22,009 nucleotides of DNA, from positions 1-22,009 of the IMG/VR virus record IMGVR_UViG_3300010354_000772. One strand, 5' to 3'. Every line of letters begins with the position of its first letter. Positions within the stretch are counted from its first letter, which is position 1. A model generated the notes under the pieces. It had not been told where the DNA came from, ran no database searches, and saw only the letters and a list, made by a program, of their open reading frames with translations. The translations under genes were made by a program, and so were the position numbers. Origin of the DNA: a virus. Positions 21,139 through 22,009 of this stretch are shown piece after piece.

Positions 21139-21922
21139 TTTTGATCAAGAAGAAAAAGTTGAAGAAATGTTTCTAAATTCAACTCCTAAAAAAAATATTT
21201 CAGTTTACAGAGGAGTGGCTAAAAGAAAACATATACATAGGCACTGGAATGAAAAATCAGATTTTTACTATGTAGATACTGGATATTTTGGTAATTTTAA
21301 AAGTCCAGGAAATCCAAATGGCAAAAAACTTTTTCATAGAATAGTTAAAAATGATCTACAAAAACATTGGATTGAAGATTACCCAGAAGATAGATGGAAC
21401 ACATTATGCGAAATGGATCCCCGTCTTCAGTGGAAGGGGTGGAAAAAGAAAGGTAAGAAAATTCTTGTCATTGTACCTAATAGAAAGTCTTGTGTATTCT
21501 ATGGTCACGACATGGAACCATACGACCAAGGGAAAAGGCCATGGTTAGATAATACTATTGATCAAATTAAAAATTTGACCGATATGGAAGTAGTAATTAG
21601 AGAAAAAGGAAGTAGATCTGCTAGACACGAGTATTCAATTTTTGATGCTTTAGATGATGATATTTTCGCAACTGTAGCATTTAATAGCATAGCGGCTTTG
21701 GAATCTGTTGTATACGGTGTGCCGGCTTTTGTATCAGTACCGTGTGCTGCATCGCCATTAGCATCAAATAATCTATCTCAGTTGACTAATCCTTTTTATC
21801 CAAAGGAGTCGCTCATTAAAAAACATTGTGCATCGTTGGCCTACGGACAATTCACTTACGAAGAAATAACAGACGGTACAGCTTGGAGACTTTTAAATAA
21901 TGAAGTTACTGGTAAACGATAA
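21131..21922 (+). CDS. Glycan-related protein, second tandem paralogue
   Basis: This 263-residue protein is a diverged copy of its neighbour. It shares 'FYYVDTGYFGN' (45-55), 'NPNG', 'HRIVKNDLQ', 'GKKILV', 'ALDDDIFATVAFNSIAALES', 'YGVPAF', 'AASPL' and 'LAYGQF'. The N-terminus differs, with an acidic 'DFDQEEKVEEMF' replacing the first copy's start. Conservation is concentrated in the C-terminal half, which should hold the active site. The start overlaps the upstream stop by eight bases, so both copies are cotranslated. Divergence between copies is high, so they probably have different acceptors or donors. Its end overlaps the next ORF. Confidence 0.65.
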   Translation: MSDFDQEEKVEEMFLNSTPKKNISVYRGVAKRKHIHRHWNEKSDFYYVDTGYFGNFKSPGNPNGKKLFHRIVKNDLQKHWIEDYPEDRWNTLCEMDPRLQWKGWKKKGKKILVIVPNRKSCVFYGHDMEPYDQGKRPWLDNTIDQIKNLTDMEVVIREKGSRSARHEYSIFDALDDDIFATVAFNSIAALESVVYGVPAFVSVPCAASPLASNNLSQLTNPFYPKESLIKKHCASLAYGQFTYEEITDGTAWRLLNNEVTGKR

Positions 21923-22009
21923 AGAACTAGCGTATTTCTTAATGTCTTTAATTGATATTAAAGATCATTGCAAACATATTCAAATTAACGAATCAAATGA
22001 TTCACATGC
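21900..22009 (+). CDS. Start of an ORF cut by the window edge
   Basis: ATG at 21900 opens 36 codons to the end of the window, beginning MKLLVNDKELAYFLMSLIDI. It overlaps the second paralogue by 23 bases. A TAAATA ends directly before this ATG with no spacer, so it does not fit the leaderless promoter rule and is probably coincidental. The residue pattern is sensible for a real protein, but only the N-terminus is visible and a later ATG (21942) is possible. Confidence 0.5.
   Translation, partial: MKLLVNDKELAYFLMSLIDIKDHCKHIQINESNDSH

Noticed and set aside
21351-21548. A 65-codon plus-strand frame inside the second paralogue
   Set aside because: It is a shadow of the glycan gene in another frame, without ribosome site.
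21894-21902. TAAATA directly before ATG at 21900 as a late promoter
   Set aside because: There is no five-base spacer, and it lies inside the coding end of the preceding gene; TAAATA also occurs by chance in this AT-rich sequence.
1-22009. tRNA genes, CRISPR arrays, insertion sequences, integrase or attachment sites
   Set aside because: No cloverleaf, regular repeat-spacer pattern, transposase or integrase motif, or terminal inverted repeats were seen on reading either strand.

Overview
The window is a piece of a T4-like (Straboviridae/Kyanoviridae-type) myovirus genome. It is AT-rich and almost fully coding, with short or overlapping gene junctions and no tRNA, rRNA, CRISPR array or insertion sequence that I can see. 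Recognisable T4 homologues are gp13 (neck), gp1 (dNMP kinase), gp18 (tail sheath), gp19 (tail tube), gp4 (head completion), gp16 and gp17 (terminase), gp32 (SSB), UvsX and UvsY. Sequence style resembles aquatic T4-like phages (cyanophage/pelagiphage relatives). Two small exported Ala/Lys/Pro-rich proteins look like products of Burkholderiales or Methylophilales genomes, so I infer, weakly, a betaproteobacterial freshwater host.

Layout. 1-161 (-): N-terminus of a predicted virion protein, divergent from gp13 (193-951). 1000-1938: dNMP kinase and a convergent Cys-rich HNH-like protein on the minus strand. 2045-7394: an unusually large tail sheath, the tail tube, a terminator and a tube-fold baseplate-type protein. 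7391-8211: a small conserved protein and the gp4 nuclease. 8220-9318: two predicted Fe(II)/2-oxoglutarate oxygenase-fold proteins. 9331-14490: small terminase, a protein carrying a capsid-targeting-like N-terminus, an acidic protein, large terminase and a 574-residue protein of unknown function. 14491-15290: a moron-like stretch with two exported small proteins, a start-less ORF remnant, one good sigma70-type promoter and two terminators. 15318-18890: the replication/recombination block (gp32, small unknowns, UvsX, UvsY). 18911-22009: a glycan block with a cytidylyltransferase-cupin fusion, a DxD glycosyltransferase, two tandem paralogues of capsule/GT-B-like character, and the start of another ORF.

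The most striking pattern is regulatory. Eight genes on both strands start with exactly TAAATA-N5-ATG, a T4-type late promoter core placed so that transcription should begin at or within a base of the start codon. These genes have no Shine-Dalgarno sequence. A ninth has the variant TAAGTA at the same spacing. The sheath and tube genes, expected to be among the most expressed, instead have TAAATA 20-33 bases upstream plus a Shine-Dalgarno sequence. This suggests a leaderless late regulon alongside leadered high-output genes. The glycan block also starts with a full TATAAATA-N5-ATG, so it is probably expressed late.

All functional names come from reading the translations; no database search was run.
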